This document shows positions 42,540 to 52,216 of a DNA stretch of 64,000 nucleotides, piece by piece. The translations under genes were made by a program, and so were the position numbers. The DNA comes from Allorhodopirellula heiligendammensis (lineage in GTDB: Bacteria; Planctomycetota; Planctomycetia; Pirellulales; Pirellulaceae), in NCBI RefSeq assembly GCF_007860105.1, contig NZ_SJPU01000001.1, positions 942,090 to 1,006,089 of the forward strand. Direction: 5' to 3'. Below the pieces are notes generated by a model that searched no databases, was not told the DNA's origin, and saw only the letters and a program-made list of their open reading frames with translations. Every line of letters begins with the position of its first letter. The stretch's first letter is position 1.

Positions 42540-42983
42540 CTACACGCGCGGCGCGGAGGTAGGCGGCCCGCGAGGGGCGGCCACTAGCTCAAACGCTGTG
42601 AAATGGAGCGACTGCGGCGATTGATCCGCTCGCTCCTGACACGCGGTACACACTACCGCGACATGAAAATCCCAAGTCGCTCCGCAGGGACTGCTTAGCG
42701 ACAAGCATATCGAACAGGAGCTTTCATCATGTCCGCTATGGGGGTGCTCATGGTGAGTGGCATCATCATGAGAATGCGCCGGCTTACTGGTGGCTGGCGA
42801 ATGATGATGGTGGCAACCGTGGCTACAAGCTGACGCCGACGTTACCTCTGCTAACGACGCTAACGAGCTTTCACTGCAATGCTCGCCATCACATGTCGCT
42901 ACGTGTAACCACGCAGGAATGTGCCCCACAGCGATAAAGCTGCAAACGAGGGCGACGTAGAAAGGTCGGATCAGCGAGCGCAC
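42540..42983 (-). CDS. Secreted histidine/cysteine-rich protein
   Basis: The 147-residue product starts at GTG 42983 with a signal-type helix (PFYVALVCSFIAVGHIPAWL). It contains SHGCHHHHSP, HSHDDATHHEHPHSGHDE and a CSICLSL motif, so it probably binds zinc, copper or nickel. The pattern recalls DUF2946-like proteins. No transporter gene is adjacent. Confidence 0.55.
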   Translation of the reverse strand: MRSLIRPFYVALVCSFIAVGHIPAWLHVATCDGEHCSESSLASLAEVTSASACSHGCHHHHSPATSKPAHSHDDATHHEHPHSGHDESSCSICLSLSSPCGATWDFHVAVVCTACQERADQSPQSLHFTAFELVAAPRGPPTSAPRV

Positions 42984-43120
42984 AGGGGCATTCGTTTAGA
43001 GAGATTAAGGAGTTTGAAGTGGTCCGACCAAGGACTTCTTACCGCATGTACGATAGCGCCATCGCAAGAGTTCGTCAAGTTGTGTGTGACACCCAATCTC
43101 AAAAAAAGCAGGGCGGCTAA

Positions 43121-43153
43121 TTCCAGCGCGACCCTCGTTTCCAGCGCGACCCT
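43121..43153. repeat. 18-bp period tandem duplication at the end of the DUF1573 gene
   Basis: TTCCAGCGCGACCCT occurs at 43121-43135 and again at 43139-43153. The second copy overlaps the stop codon of the minus-strand DUF1573 gene. Confidence 0.85.
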
Positions 43154-44186
43154 AATTCGCCGTCGCGACGTGTTCGCCCTGCACATCCGCTGTCAGAATC
43201 GCCTTCGCCGTCATCGCTTCGTCGCCATTAGTGGTAATCACCAGCGATGCTCGCTGAGGTCCCTGGGCGGTGTTGGGTTTCAGTTTCAAATTGACAATAT
43301 GTACCTTCTTTTCATCGCTCGTGTTTTCGAACTGCACGTCCCAGCCGGCGCATTCAATTGACTTAATCGCGAACGGTTCCCGCCCCTTGAGCACCAGCCT
43401 TTGCGAAACCTCTTGTCCCGAGCGGAGGCTGCCTAAAGCGATTGATTGCGGTGAGACCGTCAACGCTGTCACCACATTGCCGGATACTTGCAGCGGAATG
43501 CGGGGCATGCTGCGATCGTTAGTCTGCACGATCACTTCATCCTGGAAGAACCCTTCGGGAGCATCCTCACGCACCTGCACGGTCAGTTCATAAGTGGCTT
43601 TACCGGCACCACGCTCGAGCTGTTGGAAGGTTGGAATCAACCAAGGTTGATTGGCTCGGACATCAACAACCTGCCAATCGCTGCGGCCAGCGTAAAACAC
43701 TTTCGTGCTACCGGATTCCGCTTCTCCCTGTTGCACTGTGCCGAACTCGACACTTCCAGGGTGGAAAACCATGTCACTCCGAATGTAGCCGTTAACTTTC
43801 AGCAACACTTCCGTGTAGACCGGTTTGTCGATCACCACGGTAAGTGTGGCACCCTTCTTACCACGAAATGTTGGCGTATTGAATCTCGCGAGCAACGAGC
43901 CTTGGCCGCCGGCGGGAATGTAGTTCGACGACAGCGTCGGCGTCGTGCATCCACAACTCGTCCGGACCTCACGGATGTGCATCTCGCTGCCGGTGGTGTT
44001 GACGATGGGAAAGGAAAACTCGGTTTTAGACGCGACCGCAACCGTACCGAAATCGTGAGTCTTGACCGGAAACGCTTTGTCCGTCCAGTCGGCGCGGGCT
44101 GGTATCGACGAGAACGCGAACACTGTCGCGACAGCCGTACTAGCAATCGGTCCTGCGCCAAACAACGACTTCGAAATACGAGACAT
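43152..44186 (-). CDS. DUF1573 secreted protein
   Basis: The 344-residue product from ATG 44186 has a signal peptide (IASTAVATVFAFSSIPARA). THDFGTVAVASKTEFSFPIV and MHIREVRTSCGCTTP follow, the DUF1573 hallmark. Additional Ig-like strands repeat (YTEVLLKVNGYI, VEFGTVQQGEAES, RIPLQVSGNV). These proteins are periplasmic or cell-surface Ig-like domains of unknown function. Confidence 0.85.
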   Translation of the reverse strand: MSRISKSLFGAGPIASTAVATVFAFSSIPARADWTDKAFPVKTHDFGTVAVASKTEFSFPIVNTTGSEMHIREVRTSCGCTTPTLSSNYIPAGGQGSLLARFNTPTFRGKKGATLTVVIDKPVYTEVLLKVNGYIRSDMVFHPGSVEFGTVQQGEAESGSTKVFYAGRSDWQVVDVRANQPWLIPTFQQLERGAGKATYELTVQVREDAPEGFFQDEVIVQTNDRSMPRIPLQVSGNVVTALTVSPQSIALGSLRSGQEVSQRLVLKGREPFAIKSIECAGWDVQFENTSDEKKVHIVNLKLKPNTAQGPQRASLVITTNGDEAMTAKAILTADVQGEHVATAN

Positions 44187-44596
44187 CACAGGTCTCCTCC
44201 GGGAGACTGGGTAGAACGGGTAGCGGGGGATGACGCTGGTCTTTCTTGCCCCAGCGTGCAAATCAATCGTACCGCCGCTTTTGGAGGAGGCAAGTCAGAC
44301 CGCCACGAATTATGCAAATCTCGTAGGTTCTGTTGCTTTCCCAACCGGCTAAGTCTGACAAGCGCGATTTTATGGGCGTGCCATACTCCAGTCGCCTTCT
44401 CTACCCGCCCCCCCAGGCTGGATTGATCTTGCAAGTCCAGCTCTTGATTGGCTAGTCGTTTCTCTCACGTGGACCGCTGTTTCCGTTGATATTGCAGGGG
44501 CTGGTCTGATTCTGGATGGATCAACTCACGCCGCATTGCCAAGCTCATCGATTGGACGATGGGCACCGGCGGCCACCTACCGGCAAGGATGCCAAT
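44187..44596. other. 410-bp divergent spacer
   Basis: This is the spacer between the DUF1573 gene and the nuclease-fold gene. No strong hairpins or motifs were seen, and an upstream start for the nuclease-fold gene (44516) is possible. Confidence 0.35.
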
Positions 44597-45763
44597 GTGG
44601 TTAAGTGGATCTGGTCGACCCTCATGGGCAAGAAGAGCTCAGGCGGGCGTAAGTCTTCAGGAGTACCGCTCGTACGGTGGTTCACGCCCAGTCTGACGAT
44701 TTCGGGCGTGGTCATGGCGATAGCCGGCGCGCTGACTGGCCAGGTAAATCTGTCCTCGCTAGAAAAGTTTCGCGGTAGTGAAGAGCCAGTTTACGACGAC
44801 CCTATTTCCGCATCGGCGAGTGCCTCCGACGCCCCGCTGCAAACAGCAGGTTTCGCTGCTCCCCGCCGCCCCGTCGCGAGTGCACCAGCGAGCTATCTCC
44901 CGCAGCAGAGCATGGTTCCTGCGGCGCCTCGTGACTCGCAGGGAAAATCTCAAACCGCCGTCCGATTGGCGAGTTTCAATATCCAGGTGTTTGGCGAGAG
45001 CAAGTCGAGCAAGCCCGATGTGATGCATCAACTAGCCGTCATTCTGATGCAGTTCGATGTGATCGCCGTGCAAGAGGTTCGGGGGGATCCCGCAGTGCCG
45101 ATTGAAGGTCTGTTGCGTGAGATCTCCCGTTTGGGTGGCCGATATCGAGCCATCCATGGTCCGCCAGTGGGCCGAACTTCCCAGAAAGAGTGCTACAGCT
45201 ATTTTTGGGATCAAGATCGTATCGACATGATCGAGCACTCCGAGTTTCTGGTTGACGATCGCGATGATCGCATGCACCGAGAGCCATTCGTTTGTAGCTT
45301 CCAAACACGGGTCGCACCGGTCGACTCACGGTTACCATTTCGGTTCACCATGATCAATGTGCATACCGATCCGGACGAGGTGCGTGGCGACACCCCCGAC
45401 AATGAGCTGAACGTGCTCGACGACGTCTTCCAAAGTGTGCGTAATTATGAATACCAGACCCACGGCGAAGACGATTTTATCTTGCTCGGTGACCTCAATG
45501 TCGACGTCGACGGCCTACGCGAGCTCGGCCAGATTCCTGGGATGGTTTCGCTGATTGGTAACGTCCCGACCAACACTCGCCAGAACAAATGTTACGATCA
45601 CATGCTGATTGACGCTCGGGTGACGACGGAATTCCTGCGCCGCAGCGGCGTCCTCAACTTGGAACGATTCTTTGGGATCGATCAAGCATCGGCATTGAAA
45701 ATCAGCGATCACTATCCTGTGTGGGCGGAGTTCAGTGTTTACGAGGCACCGCGAAACTGGTGA
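44597..45763 (+). CDS. Endonuclease/exonuclease/phosphatase-family protein
   Basis: GTG 44597 has AAGGA upstream; ATG 44516 and ATG 44624 are alternatives. After a membrane or signal helix (PSLTISGVVMAIAGALTGQV) and a low-complexity linker, a DNase I-like fold begins. It shows ASFNIQVFGESK, QFDVIAVQEVRGD, MINVHTDPDEVRGD, DFILLGDLNVDVDG, and final KISDHYPVWAEF with the catalytic Asp-His pair. The product is probably an exported or membrane-anchored nuclease or phosphodiesterase. The target is unknown. Confidence 0.85.
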   Translation: MVKWIWSTLMGKKSSGGRKSSGVPLVRWFTPSLTISGVVMAIAGALTGQVNLSSLEKFRGSEEPVYDDPISASASASDAPLQTAGFAAPRRPVASAPASYLPQQSMVPAAPRDSQGKSQTAVRLASFNIQVFGESKSSKPDVMHQLAVILMQFDVIAVQEVRGDPAVPIEGLLREISRLGGRYRAIHGPPVGRTSQKECYSYFWDQDRIDMIEHSEFLVDDRDDRMHREPFVCSFQTRVAPVDSRLPFRFTMINVHTDPDEVRGDTPDNELNVLDDVFQSVRNYEYQTHGEDDFILLGDLNVDVDGLRELGQIPGMVSLIGNVPTNTRQNKCYDHMLIDARVTTEFLRRSGVLNLERFFGIDQASALKISDHYPVWAEFSVYEAPRNW

Positions 45764-46207
45764 GGAACTGCCCAGCGCGCGCGAAGAGCAGTCTCTTCGT
45801 CTAGCTCGCAGAGACGCAGGATCGCCCCTCAGATGCCAGTGCCCTCGCCAAGCCGCAGCGTCCTCGCCAAGCCGCAGTCTCCTCGCCGCCAGCCGACAGG
45901 CCGAAGTGTATGCATGGTCCACGCAGGACTTCAGCCCTGCCGCGTACGCGCCTTGGCTAGCACAGCCCACACTGTTTGAGCTTGTGCTGCTTTGTCCCAG
46001 GCAGCTGGCAATATCTGTCGCTGCCGCGATCCTAAAACCATCCGCGCACATTTCCATCCGATGAGTTTCGTTTCATCACTCGTGCGGTGCGTGAGTCGAA
46101 TGCGTGCTTCGTCACTGCGATCTTGACGCTCGATCTTTAGCGTGACTCCCGATGCAGTTCGAACTGCAATCAGGTTAGCGCGATTTACTCCCTCGGCAGC
46201 TGTCAAA
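45764..46207. other. 444-bp spacer with a 19-bp tandem duplication
   Basis: CTCGCCAAGCCGCAG occurs at 45844-45858 and 45863-45877, with a further partial copy. A 91-codon frame on the minus strand (45931-46206) starts right after the next gene's stop codon but shows no protein features, so it is not called. Confidence 0.5.
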
Positions 46208-49138
46208 TTACGGATCGATTGGTCGCAGGGCTGCTGCCGGATTGGCGACAGATTCCCAGGTGCGCACTTGGATTTCGTCGATCACAGCTTCGCCGCCGCC
46301 AATCACTTCCATCATCACGTGCAGGGCGGTGTTCGGACCGACTTGGCGGAATAGAGTCACGGGCGTCCATTGGGGCTGGTCATTGACCAGAATCCCCAGC
46401 TCTTGGCTGCCCACCGAGTCGTATATGAGCAGTCCCTGATGGGGCCCTGAGAAGCCGAGGGTGCGAACCATCACGTCGATACGTACGACGGCTGATTCTT
46501 GCATGCGAACGGCGGGGCTCTGGATCATCAGACAGGTGCCTTCGTACCCTCCCGGCAACGGGTCGCTGCCACGGGGTGTGACCCGCATTCGCAGCGCGCC
46601 TTTTCCGGCGAAGGCACCGCGTTCGATCTGGGTCGCTTCCACGTCCGCCCAACGAACATGTCTGCGACCGAGCGACCATCCTTCACGCTCCAGCACATCG
46701 TCACCTGAGAGCATGGGCCCGCGTTCAAAGTTTCCGCCCGCGAGACGATTGACTCCCCAGCGGGACTGCGTGCCTGTCTGATTGACAAACGAGGGGGCGA
46801 CCGTCGCCAAAGCGTTCACGGATGTCTTTAACAGCGGAGTCCACGCGACCTGAGTTTCAATATCTCCTGCGATCAGTGGCGGGCTGCTGACGTGGCGTCC
46901 GAACCCTGTTTCCAGGTCCCCCATCGTGGAATCTGTCGGCGTCTCTCCGAGATGGATTCCCGCCAGCAATGCGTTGGTGAGCATCCAATTGCTTTTCGCG
47001 CCCCACGCGTCGGCGCGGCGTGACATTCGCAGCGATGACTCGGGTTGGCCGCTACGGACCAATCTCTCCGCGTTTTCCAGCGAGGTCCTCGCGACTTGTA
47101 ATAAATCGGTAGGTGAGGGTCGCGAGACGACCCGCGCCGCGACGGCACCGTTCCAATTGAATTCCGTTTGGCGAAGTGCCTCGGAAGCCAATTGCCAGCG
47201 GTCGAGAGCAGCCTGCCTCGCAAACCGTTTTGCCGAACTCGCGATCCGTCCGGCTTCGGCAATTTCGTCGCTGATTGCGATCACCTCGACGACATCGGGG
47301 GAAACAATGCTTAACTTCGTCCCTGCTGTACTCGTGTCGGGCGACAGTCGCTCTGCAGAAAAATCGGTCAACCGCCAAATTAATTTGCCTTCATCGGCGG
47401 GAGGTAAACGAATTTCAATTGTTTTGCCGTCTCCCGCCATGGCAGCGTCTCCGCGGCCCATCGCGGAGGTCATGACGAGCAATGTCGTCGGTCCGGCATG
47501 CAAGCGATGAGCGACGTATAGCGGTAGGCCGGTTTTCGCGTCATGAATCAGCTCGCAGGTACGCGAGGCTTCCGCGCCACTGACCCATGGCTCGAAGGCG
47601 GCGATAAATCGGTTAACGAACGAGAGCGACATGGCGCGACTCTGCTGCAGCGGTGTGCCCGAGGAGAGCGGAACCTGAGATCGAATCAGGATCGCGTCGG
47701 GGCGGTCACCGAGGGCATCGGCAACTTGACGCCACATCCCATGCCACTGGAAGTAACTCGCATCTGGGGTTCCGATCCTGGCGGCAATCGCGTTGCCCTG
47801 CAGTGATGCAGCATGGTTGGCTGCCCCTGAGATGCCAATCGCCATCGGCTTGTTCGAGCAGCGCGTGATTTTGTCCTGCCGCAGCGACTTTGCCGACACG
47901 CTGGAAACATTGCGAACCCGGGGAGGCGCGTCGAGCACCACACCGTCGAGCATTGCTGAGTAAGTGCGAAACATCTCGACAGGGCTGCCAATCAGCGGAC
48001 GCTGCCATCGTGCAGGCAGACTGCGAAGTCGTGTGGTGGTGTCGGTGTGAGCATCGACATGATCTGAGTCCATCGCTTCGTAGCCGCCCACAATCCATCC
48101 TGAGACCGGTTCGAGCAGCGGCGCCAAGCTCTCATCAGGCGACGAAGGCGGGGGGGCATAGATCTTCATGCGCGCCGCAATCGCTTCTGACAAGATGGAC
48201 GAGGTGGGCGGTTTGGATAGCCACACCGCATCAAATCCAAGAGAGTGCACCCAGGCGAGCGGTTCACCATTGTGCTGAAGTATTCGTGTGACGCGATTGC
48301 TCGGGAATGGGGAGCCTACGCTCGGGCGGTCGGCGAATTGCGATTCCAGCGTTTGGCGGCGCGCATCGTGGCCTCGGGACTCCAGGATTGAGTTTCCGTC
48401 AGCAGACCGTCCCGCACCGATACCCGGTAACACGGCATTCTCATCGACGAGCGGCACCATGGCGTCGATGCGCAGCGAATCGAGCCGCAGGGTGTGATTG
48501 CCCGGGCCACCATAGGCATTCAGCACCACCGCATCGACATAGGGCGACGAGACGTCAGCTGCGGCACCAAATTCGTTTCGCAACGAGACGCGTTTTAGTT
48601 TCAGGCTCCGCTCAATGTCGCTCACGCCCAGTGACTGAAATTCGCCGATCCGCTCATAGGACGAGCCATAGACATACAATGCCGCAGGGCGTTTTGTCTC
48701 TGGATCGAGTAGGTAGGGGAAACGAATTCGGAATCCAATGCGGATGCCGCGAGCGAGTCCCTTCACCGAAATCGTCGCGGCGAGGGCATCGATGGGGCGT
48801 AGCGGTTCGATCGGATAGACCAACACCGCTTTGGTGCCATGCCCAGTTAGCAGCGTGATTGTTTCGCAGCGTCCACCGTCGGCACCCGAATCGCTCGCGT
48901 GTCCCTGCTCGCTGACACGTGCGTCGCAATCGTTCTCGTCTAGAGACCAGCGAGGAGGGTAGGCATCGAGTGGATCAGTTAACTGTCCCAGCGCGGGGCT
49001 CAAAAAAATAAAAACCGAGGCAGCAGCGACGAGCAGGCCAAGCGGCTGACTGCAGCGGCGCCCCTGTCTCGACTGAACAGTTTTCCTACCCGGTACAGCC
49101 ATGTCGGCAAAGTCCGCCAAATGCTTAGACAGAGTCAT
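46208..49138 (-). CDS. Large secreted protein of unknown function
   Basis: ATG 49138 starts a 976-residue product with a basic N-terminus and a signal helix (PLGLLVAAASVFIFLSPALG). The rest alternates beta-rich parts (VYGSSYERIGEFQSLGV, YVDAVVLNAYGGPGNHTLRL) and helical parts. A C-terminal domain could be carbohydrate-binding (ALRMRVTPRG, PQWTPVTLFRQVGPNTALHV). No catalytic motif was recognised. Confidence 0.65.
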   Translation of the reverse strand: MTLSKHLADFADMAVPGRKTVQSRQGRRCSQPLGLLVAAASVFIFLSPALGQLTDPLDAYPPRWSLDENDCDARVSEQGHASDSGADGGRCETITLLTGHGTKAVLVYPIEPLRPIDALAATISVKGLARGIRIGFRIRFPYLLDPETKRPAALYVYGSSYERIGEFQSLGVSDIERSLKLKRVSLRNEFGAAADVSSPYVDAVVLNAYGGPGNHTLRLDSLRIDAMVPLVDENAVLPGIGAGRSADGNSILESRGHDARRQTLESQFADRPSVGSPFPSNRVTRILQHNGEPLAWVHSLGFDAVWLSKPPTSSILSEAIAARMKIYAPPPSSPDESLAPLLEPVSGWIVGGYEAMDSDHVDAHTDTTTRLRSLPARWQRPLIGSPVEMFRTYSAMLDGVVLDAPPRVRNVSSVSAKSLRQDKITRCSNKPMAIGISGAANHAASLQGNAIAARIGTPDASYFQWHGMWRQVADALGDRPDAILIRSQVPLSSGTPLQQSRAMSLSFVNRFIAAFEPWVSGAEASRTCELIHDAKTGLPLYVAHRLHAGPTTLLVMTSAMGRGDAAMAGDGKTIEIRLPPADEGKLIWRLTDFSAERLSPDTSTAGTKLSIVSPDVVEVIAISDEIAEAGRIASSAKRFARQAALDRWQLASEALRQTEFNWNGAVAARVVSRPSPTDLLQVARTSLENAERLVRSGQPESSLRMSRRADAWGAKSNWMLTNALLAGIHLGETPTDSTMGDLETGFGRHVSSPPLIAGDIETQVAWTPLLKTSVNALATVAPSFVNQTGTQSRWGVNRLAGGNFERGPMLSGDDVLEREGWSLGRRHVRWADVEATQIERGAFAGKGALRMRVTPRGSDPLPGGYEGTCLMIQSPAVRMQESAVVRIDVMVRTLGFSGPHQGLLIYDSVGSQELGILVNDQPQWTPVTLFRQVGPNTALHVMMEVIGGGEAVIDEIQVRTWESVANPAAALRPIDP

Positions 49139-49488
49139 TGAACGTTGACCGCGGCCCACGCGGGCGAAACAATCCACTCGCACCAGGATCAACCGAGCGA
49201 TTGTTTTCGCACCGACGATCAATTTCCAATTAAAATAATACGCAAGTCGATCTGGTACCAAGTTTCATGGGTCTCCGTCCATAGGGATTCGCTGTTGTCG
49301 TGAGACCGCAGCGATTCAACGGTCCCGCGGGGCTGGCGTCTAACGCGTTAGACGACAACAACTTAAGACAGAGATGAGATGTGCAGCATTGAAGCGGCAC
49401 TCGAAAATGCGATGGAAAGCTAGCGTCCGGATCAACATGACTACCGCCGAGAAATCGGCGTTTACTTTCCAACAGAAAGAACTGACCA
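49139..49488. promoter_or_regulatory. 350-bp divergent spacer with an 18-bp perfect palindrome
   Basis: CGTCTAACGCGTTAGACG at 49337-49354 is a perfect palindrome in the spacer between the divergent genes at 49138 and 49489. It could be an operator; no T-run follows, so it is less likely to be a terminator. Confidence 0.45.
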
Positions 49489-49779
49489 ATGACCAAGATT
49501 GCTGCCACTCAGAGGAAGCTCAGTGATGAAACGCCACTGGAGTTACAGGAAATGGCTGCCGCGATTGCGTCTCTCCCCCCTCAATATCGTGACGCTGTCG
49601 CTCCGGCGCTGGCCCGCGTGGTCGAATGCAGCACCCGTCGTCGGCGGATTTTGAACCTGGTCCAAGAGGCACTTTCGCAACTGCGACTTGATATGAAGTA
49701 TTTAATTTTCGATCTCGAGGCGACCAGGCGTGAACGCGATCACTACAAAGAATCGCTCGAACGAGATGACAGGCGCTAG
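49489..49779 (+). CDS. Small conserved-looking planctomycete protein
   Basis: The 96-residue product is helical and charged (ATRRERDHYKESLERDDRR), with a coiled-coil-like centre (NLVQEALSQLRLDMKYLIFD). No domain is recognised. The style resembles small planctomycete proteins, but this cannot be checked here. Confidence 0.6.
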   Translation: MTKIAATQRKLSDETPLELQEMAAAIASLPPQYRDAVAPALARVVECSTRRRRILNLVQEALSQLRLDMKYLIFDLEATRRERDHYKESLERDDRR

Positions 49780-50254
49780 GCCTCGATCACACCTTCGTAG
49801 CGCGGGATGACATGCTTGGGAGCCGAGCTTTCAAGGTCTGCGGACAGGCTCGGTCCCACTTAGCTCATGCGGCCCATGGTCAGGGACTCTCCATTCGCGG
49901 TTCGCTGTTTCGCAACGGCATCAGAGCATCAGGGGCCGAGCTGCATTGAGGTTCTACCCTGAACGAGCCGAAGCCAGAATGATGTCGACCGCGTTGCCAG
50001 CCGGCGATTCTATCGACATCAGAAGTGTCATGACGACTGGCGGCGAGGGGGCGGTTTGCACCGTCGAGCACGCTTCCAATTTTGGGATAGTCGCTATGTG
50101 ACCCTAATAGATGATACGTGACTCTAGTAGATGACTGGGCTCGGGCCCAGGATAAGAGACGGGAATCGACTGATAACCTCCGACGAGTGCTCAGGCCACG
50201 ATTCTCTGATAGCCATCCCGCTGGGGACTCCAGCAGGCCTCGCGAAAGATATTT
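49780..50254. other. 475-bp spacer
   Basis: No gene is seen. A degenerate 20-bp tandem repeat (GTGACCCTAATAGATGATAC and a variant) lies at 50098-50137, just before the peptidase gene. Confidence 0.45.
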
Positions 50255-51643
50255 GTGACACTTTACACTTTTCTGCTCGTCTTCATCTCGCTCATGAGCG
50301 GAGCCGTGAACTCACAGGCGGTTCCGTCCTCACGTGCCGTACTGGCGAGTTGCCTGTTGGTAGGTGGTTGGGTGCTGCTGGCTCATGCGGTCGCATTTTG
50401 GCTGGCACGACGAGTTTTGATCCGATCCAAGTCGGCATCACAGGGTTCCGAGCAGCTACGAGTGGTCATGGAGACGGTGCGTTGGCTCGCCATCCCGATT
50501 ACCTTGCTCTGTCACTTCGCCTTTTCCCTGCCAACCTGGCTGTCCGCCCAACCATTCTTCGAGCACAGCATGACGCTTCAGGCCGCTGGATTGCTCGCCC
50601 CTGGAATGATCGTTTTGCTAGCCACTTGGTCGGCCGAGTACTGGTACACGGCGTTTGTGAACCATCGTCCCCGGATGCTTGCCAGCTACGCAAGCGTATT
50701 GATGCACAATCTACGGGGCGGACCGGCGTGGTTGATCGTGCCCACACTTGTGTTTCTCGCTCTTAGCGATGTGGCGGAATTGGTCAAAGACGAGCTGTTG
50801 GTGTCGTCGGAATGGCCTGCGTCGTATGCCATGGCGTTAACCTGGGGGCTCATCGCGGGAGGCGGCCTGGTGCTCGCCATTGCCTTTCCATGGCTGGTGC
50901 GATGGATTGCGAAGACCGAGCCCCTCAACCTCGAATTCCGATTAGAAATCGAGACCTGGCTCCAACGCTGTGGTATTTCGACGCATCCATTGCTGGGGAT
51001 GCAGATTGCACGGTGGGATACAAGTCACCGGATGCTCAACGCGATGGTTGCCGGTATTGTTCGTCCTGGACGGCTCCTACTGCTATCGGATCGGTTGCTC
51101 GACGAGCTTCCGCGGGGAGGCCGACTCATGGTCGTGATGCATGAACTCGCACACGTGCGGCGTCATCACCTGCTGATTCGGATGGTCGCAATCCTGCCTG
51201 CGTGGCTGATCTCGAGCTGGTCGAGTTCGCTGCTAGTTGAAATTGGCCTTCTGAGCCACGCGTGGGCGTTAGGAGTCGGTGGCGCGCTGGGATTGATCAC
51301 GACGGTGCTCACGCTGGGCGCGGTCAGTCATCTGTCGGAGCTGGATGCTGATGCGACCGCGTGTCGACTTGCGGTAGAGGCGTGCCAGAGCGAAATTGCG
51401 ACCGATTCGCTGGAAGTGGAGCAGGTCGTCGGGCTGTCTCAGTATCCTGCAGGCGAGCCGATGACGGTAGCGATGGCAGCGGACATGTTGGCGGACGCGT
51501 TAATACGCGTGACGGCCGATCATCCGGCTGCTCGCAAATTCAGTTGGTTGCACCCCAGTCTCGAGACCCGCGTGGAGCGATTACGAAGAATTGCCCGCCC
51601 GCTTCCCGAGTTCGCCTCGGACAGCCATACTCTGGCTGTCTGA
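50255..51643 (+). CDS. M48-like membrane metallopeptidase
   Basis: The 462-residue product starts at GTG 50255. It has five to six membrane helices in its first 230 residues, then VVMHELAHVRRHH (HExxH) around residue 295. More membrane helices follow, and SELDADATACRL supplies the third zinc ligand. Spacing and topology match integral-membrane M48 peptidases. It opens the plus-strand housekeeping-type cluster. Confidence 0.8.
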   Translation: MTLYTFLLVFISLMSGAVNSQAVPSSRAVLASCLLVGGWVLLAHAVAFWLARRVLIRSKSASQGSEQLRVVMETVRWLAIPITLLCHFAFSLPTWLSAQPFFEHSMTLQAAGLLAPGMIVLLATWSAEYWYTAFVNHRPRMLASYASVLMHNLRGGPAWLIVPTLVFLALSDVAELVKDELLVSSEWPASYAMALTWGLIAGGGLVLAIAFPWLVRWIAKTEPLNLEFRLEIETWLQRCGISTHPLLGMQIARWDTSHRMLNAMVAGIVRPGRLLLLSDRLLDELPRGGRLMVVMHELAHVRRHHLLIRMVAILPAWLISSWSSSLLVEIGLLSHAWALGVGGALGLITTVLTLGAVSHLSELDADATACRLAVEACQSEIATDSLEVEQVVGLSQYPAGEPMTVAMAADMLADALIRVTADHPAARKFSWLHPSLETRVERLRRIARPLPEFASDSHTLAV

Positions 51644-51697
51644 GCGAACGGATCGCTCATCCACGATTTTGATACCTTCCAACGAGAGTGAATTCTG

Positions 51698-52216
51698 ATG
51701 AGTCAGAGCGGCGTGATCACATTCAAAGGCAACCCGATGACCCTGGCCGGTAGCGATCTGTCGATCGGTCAAGCGGCACCGGATTTCAAACTTACCTACG
51801 CCCATGAAGGCTTGCAGACGCTCACATTGGCAGACCTCAAGGGAAAACCGTCGATCCTGTCAATCGTACCGAGTCTGGACACGCCCACCTGTGCGACGCA
51901 GACCAAAACGTTCAACGAGCAGCTCGGCAAACTCGGCGACAAGATCAACGCCGTCACCGTCAGTCGCGATCTGCCCTTCGCTCAGGCGAGATTCTGTGGT
52001 GCGGAGAACGTCTCCATGCGAACTGCCAGCGATTACCAAACTCACGAGTTTGGCGAAGCCTACGGTGTTGAAATCGAAGAACTGAAACTGCTCAGTCGCG
52101 TCGTGATTCTTCTCGATAGCGACGGCAAAGTGGTTTACAAGCAAATCGTCCCGGAAGTCACACAAGAACCGGATTACGACAAAGCGCTGCAGGCCCTGAC
52201 TGACCTTGTCGGCTAA
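51698..52216 (+). CDS. tpx: Thiol peroxidase
   Basis: The 172-residue product has SIVPSLDTPTCATQTKTFNE with the peroxidatic Cys and AQARFCGAENV with the resolving Cys. Both match Tpx, which reduces lipid and hydrogen peroxides using thioredoxin. Length is normal. The last codon overlaps the cdsA start by one base. Confidence 0.95.
   Translation: MSQSGVITFKGNPMTLAGSDLSIGQAAPDFKLTYAHEGLQTLTLADLKGKPSILSIVPSLDTPTCATQTKTFNEQLGKLGDKINAVTVSRDLPFAQARFCGAENVSMRTASDYQTHEFGEAYGVEIEELKLLSRVVILLDSDGKVVYKQIVPEVTQEPDYDKALQALTDLVG

Noticed and set aside
43488-44426. 312-codon plus-strand frame
   Set aside because: It is antisense to the DUF1573 gene and has no recognisable features.
45931-46206. 91-codon minus-strand frame after the large secreted gene
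   Set aside because: It starts at TTG directly behind a stop codon but shows no protein-like pattern and crosses a tandem-repeat spacer.
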